Assembly (NCBI RefSeq): GCF_025244845.1
Contig: NZ_CP104264.1
Span: 2,108,001-2,172,000 of the forward strand
Direction of reading: 5' to 3'
Source of the DNA: Arthrobacter sp. zg-Y1171
Lineage (GTDB): Bacteria; Actinomycetota; Actinomycetes; Actinomycetales; Micrococcaceae
DNA: 64,000 nucleotides
Part shown: one piece after another, positions 24,557 through 33,129 of the stretch
Layout of the letters: each line of letters starts with the position of its first letter
Position numbering within the stretch: the first letter of the stretch is position 1
Made by a program: the position numbers and the translations under genes
Notes under the pieces: generated by a model
Seen by the model: the letters and a program-made list of their open reading frames with translations, nothing else
Told to the model about the DNA's origin: nothing
The model's database searches: none

Positions 24557-25780
24557 ATGCCAGTGCGTCCCAATACGTCCGCTGCCTCAGCGCCGCCGGA
24601 AGCAGACCAGCCCACCGTCGAGCGCCTGAAAGCGAATATCGGCAGGCTTTCGACTGCCACCCTGCAGCAGCTGGACATTTCCCTGCCGTGGTACCGGGGG
24701 CTGCGCCCGGACGAGCGCTCGGCACTGGGAATGGTTGCACAGAAGGGCATCGCGTCCTTCGTGAACTGGTACCAGCGTCCTGCCTCGCCCGCCTGGGTGC
24801 TCAGCGACGTCTTCGGCACCGCCCCTACCGAGCTCACCCGCTCGATCAGCCTGCAGAAGGCCCTCCAGCTGATCCGGGTGGTGGTCCAGGTGGTCGAGGA
24901 CCGGGTGCCGGAGCTGGCTGGCAGCGAGGTCCAGTCCAAACTGCGCGAAGCGGTGCTGCGCTATTCGCGTGAAGTGGCCTTCGCCGCCGCCGATGTCTAT
25001 GCCCGTGCGGCCGAAACCCGGGGTGCCTGGGACACCCGGCTGGAGGCCCTTGTGGTCGACGCCATCCTGCGCGGCGAGAGTTCGGACGCGCTGCGCTCCC
25101 GGATTGCCGCCGTCGGCTGGAGCTCCGCGGCACCGGTCACCGTCATGGTGGGCGGCTCTCCTGCCGAAGCCAATGCCACATTCGTGAATGAACTCCGCCG
25201 GGCCACGGGCCGGCTGGCCGAGGACACCCTCGTGGGGATCCAGGGCGAGCGGCTGATCCTGGTCCTGGGCGGACTGGAGGACAAGGCCTTCTCCTACACC
25301 CGCCTGTCCGAACTCTTCGGTCCGGGACCGGTGGTGTACGGCCCGCCCGCACTCTCCCTTGTCGAGGCCGGCCCGTCCGCGCAGGCCGCGTTCGCCGGAC
25401 TCACCGCCGCCCGCGCCTGGCCGGCTGCACCACGCCCGGTGGCAGCTGACGACCTGTGGCCCGAGCGGGTGATGTCCGGGGATGACACCGCACGCAAGGC
25501 CCTGGTGGAAAGCATCTACACACCCCTGCTGGGTGCCTCCAACGGGCTGGCAGAGACCCTTAGCGCGTACCTCTCGCTGGGCCATTCCCTGGAGGCCACG
25601 GCACGTGAACTCTTCGTCCATGCCAATACGGTCCGCTACCGCCTGCGGAGGGTCTGCGATGTGACCGGATGGGACCCGATGCTGCCCCGCGAAGCGTTCG
25701 TACTGCAGACCGCGCTGGTGGTCGGACGCCTGGCACCGGCCGGAAAAGCCGCCCCCGAGAAGCCCGCCGTCCGCCTCTGA
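24557..25780 (+). CDS. fasR: PucR/CdaR-type regulator of fatty acid synthesis, FasR-like
   Basis: The 407-residue protein has a long helical N-terminal region, a weak GGDEF-like central domain (about residues 170-280) and a C-terminal PucR helix-turn-helix. The latter reads LSLGHSLEATARELFVHAN then TVRYRLRRVCDVTGW. This layout and the position directly upstream of fabD match FasR, the activator of fatty-acid synthase genes in Streptomyces and Mycobacterium. It would sense acyl-CoA supply; ligand identity here is inference. The ATG at 24557 coincides with a predicted leaderless transcript start. A 17-bp element is shared by its own promoter and the fabD promoter, which suggests autoregulation. 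Confidence 0.88.
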   Translation: MPVRPNTSAASAPPEADQPTVERLKANIGRLSTATLQQLDISLPWYRGLRPDERSALGMVAQKGIASFVNWYQRPASPAWVLSDVFGTAPTELTRSISLQKALQLIRVVVQVVEDRVPELAGSEVQSKLREAVLRYSREVAFAAADVYARAAETRGAWDTRLEALVVDAILRGESSDALRSRIAAVGWSSAAPVTVMVGGSPAEANATFVNELRRATGRLAEDTLVGIQGERLILVLGGLEDKAFSYTRLSELFGPGPVVYGPPALSLVEAGPSAQAAFAGLTAARAWPAAPRPVAADDLWPERVMSGDDTARKALVESIYTPLLGASNGLAETLSAYLSLGHSLEATARELFVHANTVRYRLRRVCDVTGWDPMLPREAFVLQTALVVGRLAPAGKAAPEKPAVRL

Positions 25781-25805
25781 ACCCTGCCCAGGCGCCGTCG
25801 TTGGC

Positions 25806-25822
25806 TTGTAGACTTCCTACAA
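25806..25822. promoter_or_regulatory. Perfect inverted repeat TTGTAG-N5-CTACAA upstream of fabD
   Basis: The 6-5-6 repeat TTGTAGACTTCCTACAA ends 67 bases before the fabD GTG. The same core occurs upstream of fasR. It is the best candidate in the window for the FasR binding site controlling the fab operon. Confidence 0.6.
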
Positions 25823-25889
25823 AGGCGTCCGGGGAGCTTGGTCTACGCAAACACCCGGTCCCGTCCCCTATCTTTGGAAAGCTGTATAC

Positions 25890-26843
25890 GTGCTTGCAAT
25901 CGTCTGCCCCGGCCAGGGGTCCCAAACGCCAGGATTCCTCTCACCGTGGCTGGAACTGCCCGGCGTACGGGATCACCTTTCCGCGCTGAGCGACGTCGCC
26001 GGCCTGGACCTCATTGCCCACGGCACGGTCTCCGACGAGGAAACCATCAAGGACACCGCCGTCGCCCAGCCCCTGATCGTTGCCGCGGGCCTGATGGCCG
26101 CCCGGCTGCTGCTGGAGCCCTCGGCACTGACATCCTCCACCGTCCTGGCCGGCCACTCGGTCGGCGAGATCACCGCCTCCGCCATCGCCGGTGCGCTGCC
26201 GGAAAACGACGCCCTGGTGTTTGTCCGGGAACGGGCCAACGCCATGGCACGCGCCGCAGCGGTTGAGCCCACGGGCATGAGCGCCATTCTGGGCGGGGAT
26301 CCCGACGACGTGGCCGCCGTGCTGGAAGCCGCAGGGCTCACGGCGGCGAACGCCAACGGCGGCGGGCAGACCGTGGCGGCCGGGACGCACAACCAGCTCG
26401 AGGTACTCACCGCAGCACCGCCGGCCAAGGCACGGGTTATTCCGTTGAAGGTCGCCGGGGCGTTCCACACCTCCCACATGGCCCCCGCCGTGACTGTCCT
26501 GGAAGCACTGCGTCCCTCCCTCACCCCGCAGGCGCCGCTGGCCACCCTGCTCTCCAACCGCGACGGCGCCGCAGTGGTGTCCGGTGACGCCAACCTTGAC
26601 AGCCTCATCGCCCAGGTATCCCGCCCGGTACGGTGGGACCTCTGCATGGAGAACATGCTCGGCATGGGCGTGACCGGCCTGCTGGAACTGCCGCCGGCAG
26701 GAACCCTCACCGGACTGGCACGCCGCGGCATGAAGGGCATACCGACACTCGCCCTGAAATCCCCAGAAGATCTAACCGCTGCCCGGGAGTTCATCCGTGA
26801 GCATTCCGGAACGGCAGCAACAACCGGAGAAGGTAACGCGTGA
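25890..26843 (+). CDS. fabD: Malonyl-CoA:ACP transacylase
   Basis: The enzyme loads malonyl units from CoA onto acyl carrier protein for type II fatty acid synthesis. It has 317 residues. The sequence opens with the family CPGQGSQTPGF. The serine nucleophile lies in AGHSVGEITA (about residue 90), and the catalytic His is in AFHTSHMAP (about residue 193). The start is GTG at 25890, eight bases after GGAAAG. The last four bases overlap the start of fabH (GTGA), so the two are translationally coupled at the head of the fabD-fabH-acpP-fabF operon. Confidence 0.96.
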   Translation: MLAIVCPGQGSQTPGFLSPWLELPGVRDHLSALSDVAGLDLIAHGTVSDEETIKDTAVAQPLIVAAGLMAARLLLEPSALTSSTVLAGHSVGEITASAIAGALPENDALVFVRERANAMARAAAVEPTGMSAILGGDPDDVAAVLEAAGLTAANANGGGQTVAAGTHNQLEVLTAAPPAKARVIPLKVAGAFHTSHMAPAVTVLEALRPSLTPQAPLATLLSNRDGAAVVSGDANLDSLIAQVSRPVRWDLCMENMLGMGVTGLLELPPAGTLTGLARRGMKGIPTLALKSPEDLTAAREFIREHSGTAATTGEGNA

Positions 26844-27901
26844 GCACGCCCACCCTGAAGCAGTCCCCCGTCAACGAATTCAGCCGAATCCACGGCATCG
26901 GCGCCTTCCGCCCCGACGTCATTGTCAGCAACGACGACGTCTGCCAGTGGATCGATTCCTCCGATGAGTGGATCCGCCAGCGCACCGGCATCGTGACCCG
27001 GCACCGTGCGGACAAGGGCACGTCCGTGGTGGACATGGCAGAGGCTGCCGGACGCGAGGCGTTGAAGAACGCCGGCATCGAGGGATCCCAGCTCGGCGCC
27101 GTCATCGTCTCCACCGTGACCCACCCCTACGCGACGCCTTCCGCGGCCACCCAGATCACCGAGCGGCTGGGCGCGACGCCGGCACCGGCCTACGATGTTT
27201 CCGCCGCGTGCGCCGGGTACTGCTACGGCATTGCCCAGGCAGACGCGCTGGTCCGCTCCGGCGCCGCCACCTACGTGCTGGTCATCGGCGTGGAAAAGCT
27301 TTCGGACTTCATCGACAACACCGAACGCACCATCTCCTTCCTGCTCGGCGACGGTGCCGGCGCCGTCGTCGTCGGCCCCTCCGACACCCCCGGAATCGCG
27401 CCCTCCGTCTGGGGATCCGACGGCAGCAAGTCCGGTGCCATCGGCATGACCCACTCCATGCTGGATGTCCGGGAACTTTCCCTCGCCGCCGAGGCCGACG
27501 GCGGCATGAGCCCCGCGGACCTCTCCGACCGGGACACCAAGCTCTGGCCCACCCTGCGCCAGGACGGCCAGACGGTCTTCCGCTGGGCCGTATGGGAGAT
27601 GGCCAAGGCTGCCCAGCAGGCGCTCGACGCCGCCGGGATCACTGCCGAGGATCTCTCCGCCTTCGTGCCGCACCAGGCCAATATGCGCATCATTGACGAA
27701 ATGGCGAAGCAGTTGAAGCTGCCCGAGTCAGTCATCATTGCCCGCGACATCGCCGATGCGGGAAACACCTCGGCCGCGTCCATTCCGCTGGCCACCTACC
27801 GCCTGCTGCAGGAGCACCCCGAACTGAGCGGCAAGCTGTCGCTGCAGATCGGCTTCGGTGCCGGCCTTGTGTTCGGCGCGCAGGTAGTTGTCCTTCCCTA
27901 G
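26840..27901 (+). CDS. fabH: 3-oxoacyl-ACP synthase III (ketoacyl-ACP synthase III)
   Basis: The condensing enzyme starts each fatty acid from an acyl-CoA primer and malonyl-ACP. In this group branched-chain primers from leucine, isoleucine and valine give iso- and anteiso-fatty acids. It has 353 residues, slightly longer than usual because of a short N-terminal extension. The catalytic triad is visible: Cys in SAACAGYCYG, His in VPHQANMRI and Asn in DAGNTSAASIP. The start GTG overlaps the fabD stop. The gap to acpP is 110 bases. Confidence 0.96.
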   Translation: MSTPTLKQSPVNEFSRIHGIGAFRPDVIVSNDDVCQWIDSSDEWIRQRTGIVTRHRADKGTSVVDMAEAAGREALKNAGIEGSQLGAVIVSTVTHPYATPSAATQITERLGATPAPAYDVSAACAGYCYGIAQADALVRSGAATYVLVIGVEKLSDFIDNTERTISFLLGDGAGAVVVGPSDTPGIAPSVWGSDGSKSGAIGMTHSMLDVRELSLAAEADGGMSPADLSDRDTKLWPTLRQDGQTVFRWAVWEMAKAAQQALDAAGITAEDLSAFVPHQANMRIIDEMAKQLKLPESVIIARDIADAGNTSAASIPLATYRLLQEHPELSGKLSLQIGFGAGLVFGAQVVVLP

Positions 27902-28011
27902 CCCCAATTCCGCAGTGCCGGCCACGCCGGTGCAGCCCACAGAACCACACCGCTTCGGCGGTTGGAAAACCGGACCGGTCCCGTACCGGCACTACAAGAA
28001 AAGGAGCCAAC

Positions 28012-28257
28012 ATGGCTAGCAAAGAAGAAATCCTGGCCGGCCTCGCCGAGATCGTCAATGAAGAGACGGGTCTGGCCCCCGAGGCCGTTGAGCTGGACAA
28101 GTCCTTCACCGATGACCTGGACATCGACTCCATTTCCATGATGACCATCGTCGTCAACGCCGAAGAAAAGTTCGGCGTGCGCATCCCGGACGAAGAGGTC
28201 AAGAACCTGAAGACCGTCGGCGACGCCGTGGACTTCATCTCCAACGCCCAGGCATAA
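28012..28257 (+). CDS. acpP: Acyl carrier protein
   Basis: This 81-residue acidic four-helix protein carries the growing acyl chain on a 4'-phosphopantetheine arm attached to Ser40 in the motif DDLDIDSIS. The length and charge are typical. ATG at 28012 has a strong AAGGAG seven bases upstream, the best ribosome-binding site of the operon, in line with the high level needed for this protein. It lies between fabH and fabF. Confidence 0.97.
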   Translation: MASKEEILAGLAEIVNEETGLAPEAVELDKSFTDDLDIDSISMMTIVVNAEEKFGVRIPDEEVKNLKTVGDAVDFISNAQA

Positions 28258-28337
28258 CCTTCCGGCGGCCGCTGCCTGGCGGCGGCCGCCCGGTACTGCC
28301 GGAACCAGCACCTGCAACTGCTTCAAGAGAGTGAATC

Positions 28338-29573
28338 ATGGCCCGCAAAGTAGTCATCACAGGCCTCGGAGCGACCACGCCCATCGGCGGGGACGTTCCA
28401 ACCATGTGGAAGAACGCACTGCAGGGTGTCTCCGGCGCCCGTACCCTGGAAGACGAATGGGTGGAGAAGTACTCGCTGCCCGTGACCTTTGCAGCGCGGG
28501 CCACCACTCCCGCTTCGGAAGTCCTTTCCCGCGTCGAAGCCAAGCGGATGGACCCCTCCACGCAGTTCGCCGTCGTCGCGGCGCGCGAAGCCTGGGCCGA
28601 TTCCGGCCTCGCAGACATTGACCACGACCGGCTTGCCGTCTCCTTCGCCACCGGTATCGGCGGCATCTGGACCCTGCTCGACGCCTGGGACACCCTGCGC
28701 GAAAAGGGACCGCGGCGGGTACTGCCCATGACCGTTCCGATGCTGATGCCCAACGGCCCGTCCGCCGCGGTCAGCCTCGACCTGGGTGCCCGCGCCGGCG
28801 CCCACACACCCGTCTCAGCCTGCGCCTCCGGAACCGAGGCCCTCCACCAGGGCCTGGACATGATCCGCTCCGGCAAAGCCGACATCGTCGTCGCCGGCGG
28901 CGCGGAAGCCTGCATTCACCCGATGCCCTTGGCATCCTTCGCCTCCATGCAGGCCCTGTCCAAGCGCAACGATGATCCCCAGCGTGCCTCCCGCCCCTAT
29001 GACAAGGACCGCGACGGCTTCGTGATGGGTGAGGGCGCCGGTGCGCTGGTGCTCGAAAGCGAAGAGCACGCCCTGGCCCGCGGAGCACGGATTTACGCCG
29101 AACTTGCAGGCACGGCCGTCACCGCCGACGCGTACCACATCACCGCCCCGGACCCCGAGGGCCTCGGCGCCACCAGGGCCCTGAAGTCCGCTCTCTTTGA
29201 TGCCCGGGCGCAGGCCGAGGACGTAGTCCACGTGAACGCGCACGCCACCTCCACCCCGGTGGGCGACAAGCCGGAATACACCGCGCTGAAGGCTGCCCTG
29301 GGCAGTGCCCTCGACGGAGTTGCCGTGTCAGCGACCAAGTCGCAGATGGGCCACCTGCTGGGTGCCTCCGGTGCAGTCGAAGCCGTCCTGACGGCTTTGG
29401 CGGTCTACGAGCGCCAGGCGCCGGCCACGATCAACCTGGAAAACCAGGATCCGGAGATTCCGCTCGACGTGGTGACCTCCAGCCGCCAGCTGCGCGGCGG
29501 AGACATCGTGGCGCTGAGCAATTCCTTCGGCTTCGGCGGGCACAACGCCGTCGCCGTGCTGCGCAGCCGCTAA
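28338..29573 (+). CDS. fabF: 3-oxoacyl-ACP synthase II
   Basis: This elongating condensing enzyme has 411 residues and the full Cys-His-His set: SACASGTEAL (nucleophile near residue 165), NAHATSTPVGD, and KSQMGHLLGASGAVE. It extends acyl-ACP with malonyl-ACP. ATG at 28338 follows GAGAG. The 80-base gap after acpP contains a GGCGGCCGC/GCGGCCGCC hairpin but no T-tract, so read-through is likely. The operon ends here with a long terminator. Several actinobacteria have a carboxyltransferase gene near this operon; here only a decayed copy upstream of fasR is seen. Confidence 0.97.
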   Translation: MARKVVITGLGATTPIGGDVPTMWKNALQGVSGARTLEDEWVEKYSLPVTFAARATTPASEVLSRVEAKRMDPSTQFAVVAAREAWADSGLADIDHDRLAVSFATGIGGIWTLLDAWDTLREKGPRRVLPMTVPMLMPNGPSAAVSLDLGARAGAHTPVSACASGTEALHQGLDMIRSGKADIVVAGGAEACIHPMPLASFASMQALSKRNDDPQRASRPYDKDRDGFVMGEGAGALVLESEEHALARGARIYAELAGTAVTADAYHITAPDPEGLGATRALKSALFDARAQAEDVVHVNAHATSTPVGDKPEYTALKAALGSALDGVAVSATKSQMGHLLGASGAVEAVLTALAVYERQAPATINLENQDPEIPLDVVTSSRQLRGGDIVALSNSFGFGGHNAVAVLRSR

Positions 29574-29587
29574 CCCGTTCGCTTACG

Positions 29588-29629
29588 ACAACAGGCGTCC
29601 GTTCCCCGCGGGGAACGGACGCCTGTTGT
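29588..29629. terminator. Bidirectional terminator after fabF
   Basis: Twenty-base arms at 29588-29607 and 29610-29629 pair perfectly across a GC centre. The plus side continues GTTTGC. It separates the fab operon from the convergent DUF3145 gene. Confidence 0.9.
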
Positions 29630-29654
29630 GTTTGCTACGGAGTTTTTGAGGAGA

Positions 29655-30158
29655 CTAGCCGACCTGGTGCAGCCAGCGCACCGGAGCGCCGTCGGCCGCG
29701 TGCCGGAACGGCTCCAGCTCTTCGTCCCAGGCCTCGCCCAGGGCGAGTGAGAGTTCGTGGTAGACCGCCGACGGATCGCCGGCACCGTTTTCATAGGCGT
29801 AACGGATGCGGTTCTCGGAAATCATGATGTTGCCGTGCACGTCGGTGGCGGCGTGGAAGATGCCCAGCTCAGGCGTGTGTGCCCAGCGGCTGCCGTCGGC
29901 TCCGGGGCTCTGTTCCTCCGTCACCTCGTACCGGAGGTGCGCCCAGCCGCGCAGCGCGGACGCGAGCAGGGAACCGGTGCCCTGCGGTCCGGTCCAGGCG
30001 ATTTCGGCCCGTACCATTCCGGGCGCAGCCGGCTGAGGGGTCCACTGTAGATCCGTTCGCTTTTCCACGACGGATCCGATGGCCCACTCAATATGGGGGC
30101 ACAACGCGGAAGGGGCAGAGTGCACAAACAGTACGCCGCGCGCCATCACAACAGACAT
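29655..30158 (-). CDS. DUF3145 family protein
   Basis: The 167-residue protein belongs to the actinobacteria-specific DUF3145 family, near-universally found beside the fatty-acid synthesis operon, with no known function. Blocks include ARGVLFVHSAPSALCPHIEWA at the N-terminus, ALRGWAHLRYEVTEE and a Glu/Tyr-rich end. ATG at 30158 is chosen because GGAGG lies five bases upstream and the family begins at this point; the frame is open 39 codons further back. The 196 bases upstream to xerC hold a perfect 10-bp hairpin (30295-30321) without T-tract and a possible promoter, TTGGCG-N18-CACAAT. Confidence 0.9.
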   Translation of the reverse strand: MSVVMARGVLFVHSAPSALCPHIEWAIGSVVEKRTDLQWTPQPAAPGMVRAEIAWTGPQGTGSLLASALRGWAHLRYEVTEEQSPGADGSRWAHTPELGIFHAATDVHGNIMISENRIRYAYENGAGDPSAVYHELSLALGEAWDEELEPFRHAADGAPVRWLHQVG

Positions 30159-30355
30159 TCCATCCTCCATAGCTGTAGGTACGTCTTCCCCAACGACCTG
30201 CTGCTGCATGGACGGATATCGAGCCGGATGTGACCGCTGTCCATCATTGTGCCGTAAGTTACGTCGATGCGCCAATGTATCCTTTTGAGCCTCCGCAGCA
30301 CCGCAGGCTCGGCGGTGCTGCCGGAGTCGGGCGGCGGTCCCTGGGCGGCCCTCCC

Positions 30356-31300
30356 TTAGGCTCGCGGATGCGCCTGGCTGTAGCTCTGGCGCAGCCTGTC
30401 CACTGACACGTGTGTGTAGAGCTGCGTGGTGGCCAGCGACGAATGGCCCAGGATTTCCTGCACGGCACGCAGATCGGCACCGCCGTCGAGCAGGTGGGTG
30501 GCCGCGGAGTGGCGCAGGGCGTGCGGCCCGGAGGCGGACGTGTCCGGCACGGCTTCCAAAAGCCCTGCCACCACGCTGCGGACCTGCCGCTGGTCCACCC
30601 GTCCGCCCCGCTTGCCCAGGAACAATGCCGGACCGCTGTCCCCGGTCGCCATCGACGGACGGCCGCGGCGCAGCCAGTCATCCACCGCGAGCGCAGCCGG
30701 CAGGCCGTAAGGCACCGTGCGTTCCTTGTTGCCCTTGCCCAGCACGGTGAGCGTCCTGCGGTCCGGATCGAGGTCGTCGACGTCCAGTCCGGCCAGCTCC
30801 CCCACCCGGATGCCCGTTGCGTAGAGCAGTTCGACCATCGCGCGGTCCCGCAGAGCCACTGGTTCGCCCTCGGCGGCAGCCGCCTGCAGGGTTTCGAACA
30901 GGTCATCGAGCTGGCTGCTGCGCAGCACGCCGGGAAGGGTCTTTTCCTTCTTCGGTGCTTTCAGCCGCAGGGCCGGGTTTTCGCTGATAAGTTCCTCGCG
31001 CAGGGCCCAGTTGGTGAAGCTGCGTGCCGTGGCGGCGCGGCGGGCCAGCGTGGAACGGGCCTGCCCGCCGGCACTGAGTTCGCCCAGCCAGCCGCGCAGG
31101 ATGCCCAGGTCCAGTTCCTGGAGCGAGCCTGCTCCGGCGCCGAGGGCATAGTCGAGCAGCTTCGACACATCCGACTCATAGGCACGGACCGTGTGCTCGG
31201 AGCGGCCACGCTCCGCCGTAAGGTACCGGCAGAAGCCCTCCAGTGCGGAACGGAATTCCGCCGGCCACGCAGTTCGCCCTGCTGCTCCCTTTGATGTCAC
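30356..31300 (-). CDS. xerC: Tyrosine recombinase XerC
   Basis: This 314-residue site-specific recombinase resolves chromosome dimers at dif with XerD. The N-terminal SAM-like core-binding domain (about residues 15-100) is followed by the catalytic domain. Its residues are Arg in ATGIRVGEL, Lys in GKGNKER, His-x-x-Arg in [10 protein letters not shown], His/Trp in LGHSSLATT and the nucleophile Tyr in TQLYTHV. The GTG at 31300 gives the normal length. Its only Shine-Dalgarno candidate, AAAGAGG, abuts the codon, so the start is uncertain. It lies at the end of the yraN-comM-dprA block, a conserved actinobacterial order, with the Ogt-like gene inserted before it. Confidence 0.92.
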   Translation of the reverse strand: MTSKGAAGRTAWPAEFRSALEGFCRYLTAERGRSEHTVRAYESDVSKLLDYALGAGAGSLQELDLGILRGWLGELSAGGQARSTLARRAATARSFTNWALREELISENPALRLKAPKKEKTLPGVLRSSQLDDLFETLQAAAAEGEPVALRDRAMVELLYATGIRVGELAGLDVDDLDPDRRTLTVLGKGNKERTVPYGLPAALAVDDWLRRGRPSMATGDSGPALFLGKRGGRVDQRQVRSVVAGLLEAVPDTSASGPHALRHSAATHLLDGGADLRAVQEILGHSSLATTQLYTHVSVDRLRQSYSQAHPRA

Positions 31301-31331
31301 CTCTTTACTGTTCTCTCTTTGCCGCCGACGT

Positions 31332-31859
31332 TCAAGCAGGCACGCTGTCGGCACGCAGGCAGTTGCGCCGCAGGTGTTCTGTCTGCGGGGCCTGCTCGAG
31401 TTCCAGCAGGTACCGTTTCGCATCGACGCCGCCCGAGTATCCCGTCAGCGCGCCGCGGGACCCCACCACGCGGTGGGTGGGCACAACCAGGTTCAACGGG
31501 TTATGGGCCAATGCTGCTCCCACGCTTCGGGCCTTGGCCGCGTCGCCCAGCAGGACCGCCAGCTGCTTGTAGCTTGCCGTCCTGCCGTAGGCGATGCCCG
31601 AGACCTGCTCCCATACCCTGCGCTGGAACTCGGTCCCCTGGGGATTGGTATCCACGCTGAAGCAGCAGCGCCGGCCCTCGAAGTACTCCGTCAGTTGACG
31701 TTCGACATCCTCGAAGCCGTCTTCGGCCGCAATGCCGTACGGTGTCCCTGACCCTGCCGGCGCAGCGGGCGGCCCCAGCCGGACCATGGACAGGAGTCCG
31801 TCCATAGCGACGAGGGTGAGTACCCCTACCGGCGAGGTGACTATCTTGTGAGTGATCAT
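31332..31859 (-). CDS. Ogt/MGMT-family protein with Thr at the acceptor-cysteine position
   Basis: The 175-residue protein is colinear with O6-alkylguanine-DNA alkyltransferases: an N-terminal ribonuclease-like domain, then [20 protein letters not shown], the helix-turn-helix with Arg111 ([11 protein letters not shown]) and the active-site loop. That loop should read PCHRV. Here it is PTHRV, with Thr128 encoded by ACC at 31476-31478, so the irreversible methyl acceptor is absent. Two cysteines at 65-66 are far from the site. It may be an alkyltransferase-like protein that flags lesions for excision repair, or a dead enzyme. ATG at 31859 follows AGGACG. It lies between dprA and xerC on the same strand. 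Confidence 0.85.
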   Translation of the reverse strand: MITHKIVTSPVGVLTLVAMDGLLSMVRLGPPAAPAGSGTPYGIAAEDGFEDVERQLTEYFEGRRCCFSVDTNPQGTEFQRRVWEQVSGIAYGRTASYKQLAVLLGDAAKARSVGAALAHNPLNLVVPTHRVVGSRGALTGYSGGVDAKRYLLELEQAPQTEHLRRNCLRADSVPA

Positions 31860-31905
31860 GATGACGTCCTTTCTGGATGTGCGGATAGTCGAAATGTCGA
31901 TGCTG

Positions 31906-33129
31906 CTAACGCCGGCCGCGGCGCCACTGGTCTCCTTCGGACCGTACGGCCAGTCCTTCCAATTCCAGCCGCGCCAGCCCGGCGCGCACCCCTTGCAGGG
32001 AAAGCCCGGCGACGGTAGCCAGTTTCTCGGTGGTCGTTCCGCTGCGCACCGGCAGCGCATCCAGCAGCAGCAGGTCCTCCACGGGCAGCCCGTCGTGATC
32101 TGCCCGGCGGCCTCCCTCCCGGCTGTCCCCTGCCCGGCTGGCCGGATCGCCCGGCTCTCCCGGCGGGACATCACGGAGCGGCCCGGCCAGCTCCACCACT
32201 TCCCGGGCATCGGTCACGCAGACTGCGCTTCCGTCGCGCAGCAGCCGGTGGCATCCGGCAGAGTTGGCTGAGTACACGGAGCCCGGCACCGCACCGACTT
32301 CCCGCCCTAACCCGGCGGCATGGTGGGCAGTGTTCAGTGCTCCGGATCTCCAGCGGGCCTCCACCACCACGGTGACGGCGCTCAGCGCAGCGATGATCCG
32401 GTTCCGTTGCAGGAATCTCCAGCGGGTGGGGGCAGATCCCGGCGGCACTTCGGACAGCAGCAGTCCGCGCTCCGCGACGGCGCGAAGCAGGTCCTCGTTG
32501 CCGGCCGGGTAGAACCGGTCCGCACCGCACGCCATGACCGCTAGCGTGGCCGGGGCATCAGCGGATGCAGCTGCGAGCGCGGCACGATGTGCCTGGGCAT
32601 CGATTCCGTAGGCGCCTCCGGAGACAACGGTGTACCCGCGGTTGGCCAGCCCCGCTGCGAGGTCCCCCGCTATGGACAGCCCGTATCCGGTCGCGTCCCG
32701 GGAACCCACTACTGCCACGGTCCGGTCCAGTTCCGGCAGGCCCCGCTTCAGGTCTCCCCGTACCCAGAGACACAACGGCATTTCCTGCTGCAGGTGGCGC
32801 AATGACTCGGGCCAACGGGGATCCTCCGGCACAAGGAGTTCCCCACCCAGACGGCGGATCGCGTCCAGGTCCCGGTCCGGCGCAAGGTCCGCTACCCGCG
32901 GGGCCCACCTTTTCAGTCCCTCGGCCAGGGCGCTTCCCTGGCCGCTGCCCGGGGATAGAAAGCGTGACGTTTCGGCGGCGAGATCCGGAGGCGTGCCCGC
33001 CGCTCCGGTGGCGATCTGCAGCGCCTGGACCGGACCGGCGGCCGCCACGAGTGCCAGGCCCACGGTATCTGAAGGTTCGAACAGCCTGGACAACGCCGCC
33101 CGTGCGACCAGCACCTCGTCATTACTCAT
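31906..33129 (-). CDS. dprA: DNA-processing protein DprA
   Basis: The 407-residue protein binds single-stranded DNA and loads RecA during uptake and recombination. The Rossmann-like domain starts at RTVAVVGSRDATGYG (about residue 145). It continues with the family-specific VSGGAYGIDAQAHRAAL, ACGADRFYPAGN and SGALNTAHHAAGLGREVGAVPG. A C-terminal winged-helix-like domain (about 345-400) follows a low-complexity linker. ATG at 33129 overlaps the comM stop (ATGA). The two genes are kept together in most actinobacteria, including ones not known to be competent. Confidence 0.94.
   Translation of the reverse strand: MSNDEVLVARAALSRLFEPSDTVGLALVAAAGPVQALQIATGAAGTPPDLAAETSRFLSPGSGQGSALAEGLKRWAPRVADLAPDRDLDAIRRLGGELLVPEDPRWPESLRHLQQEMPLCLWVRGDLKRGLPELDRTVAVVGSRDATGYGLSIAGDLAAGLANRGYTVVSGGAYGIDAQAHRAALAAASADAPATLAVMACGADRFYPAGNEDLLRAVAERGLLLSEVPPGSAPTRWRFLQRNRIIAALSAVTVVVEARWRSGALNTAHHAAGLGREVGAVPGSVYSANSAGCHRLLRDGSAVCVTDAREVVELAGPLRDVPPGEPGDPASRAGDSREGGRRADHDGLPVEDLLLLDALPVRSGTTTEKLATVAGLSLQGVRAGLARLELEGLAVRSEGDQWRRGRR

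Noticed and set aside
25806..25816. Reading TAGACT within the fabD upstream repeat as a -10 hexamer
   Set aside because: The same position in the fasR copy would compete with the much better placed TAAGCT at 24544, and the perfect dyad is better explained as an operator. Not fully excluded.
30295..30321. Perfect 10-bp hairpin after xerC as an intrinsic terminator
   Set aside because: On the xerC strand the stem is followed by CAAAAGG with no T-tract, so termination is not supported; it is only mentioned with the neighbouring gene.
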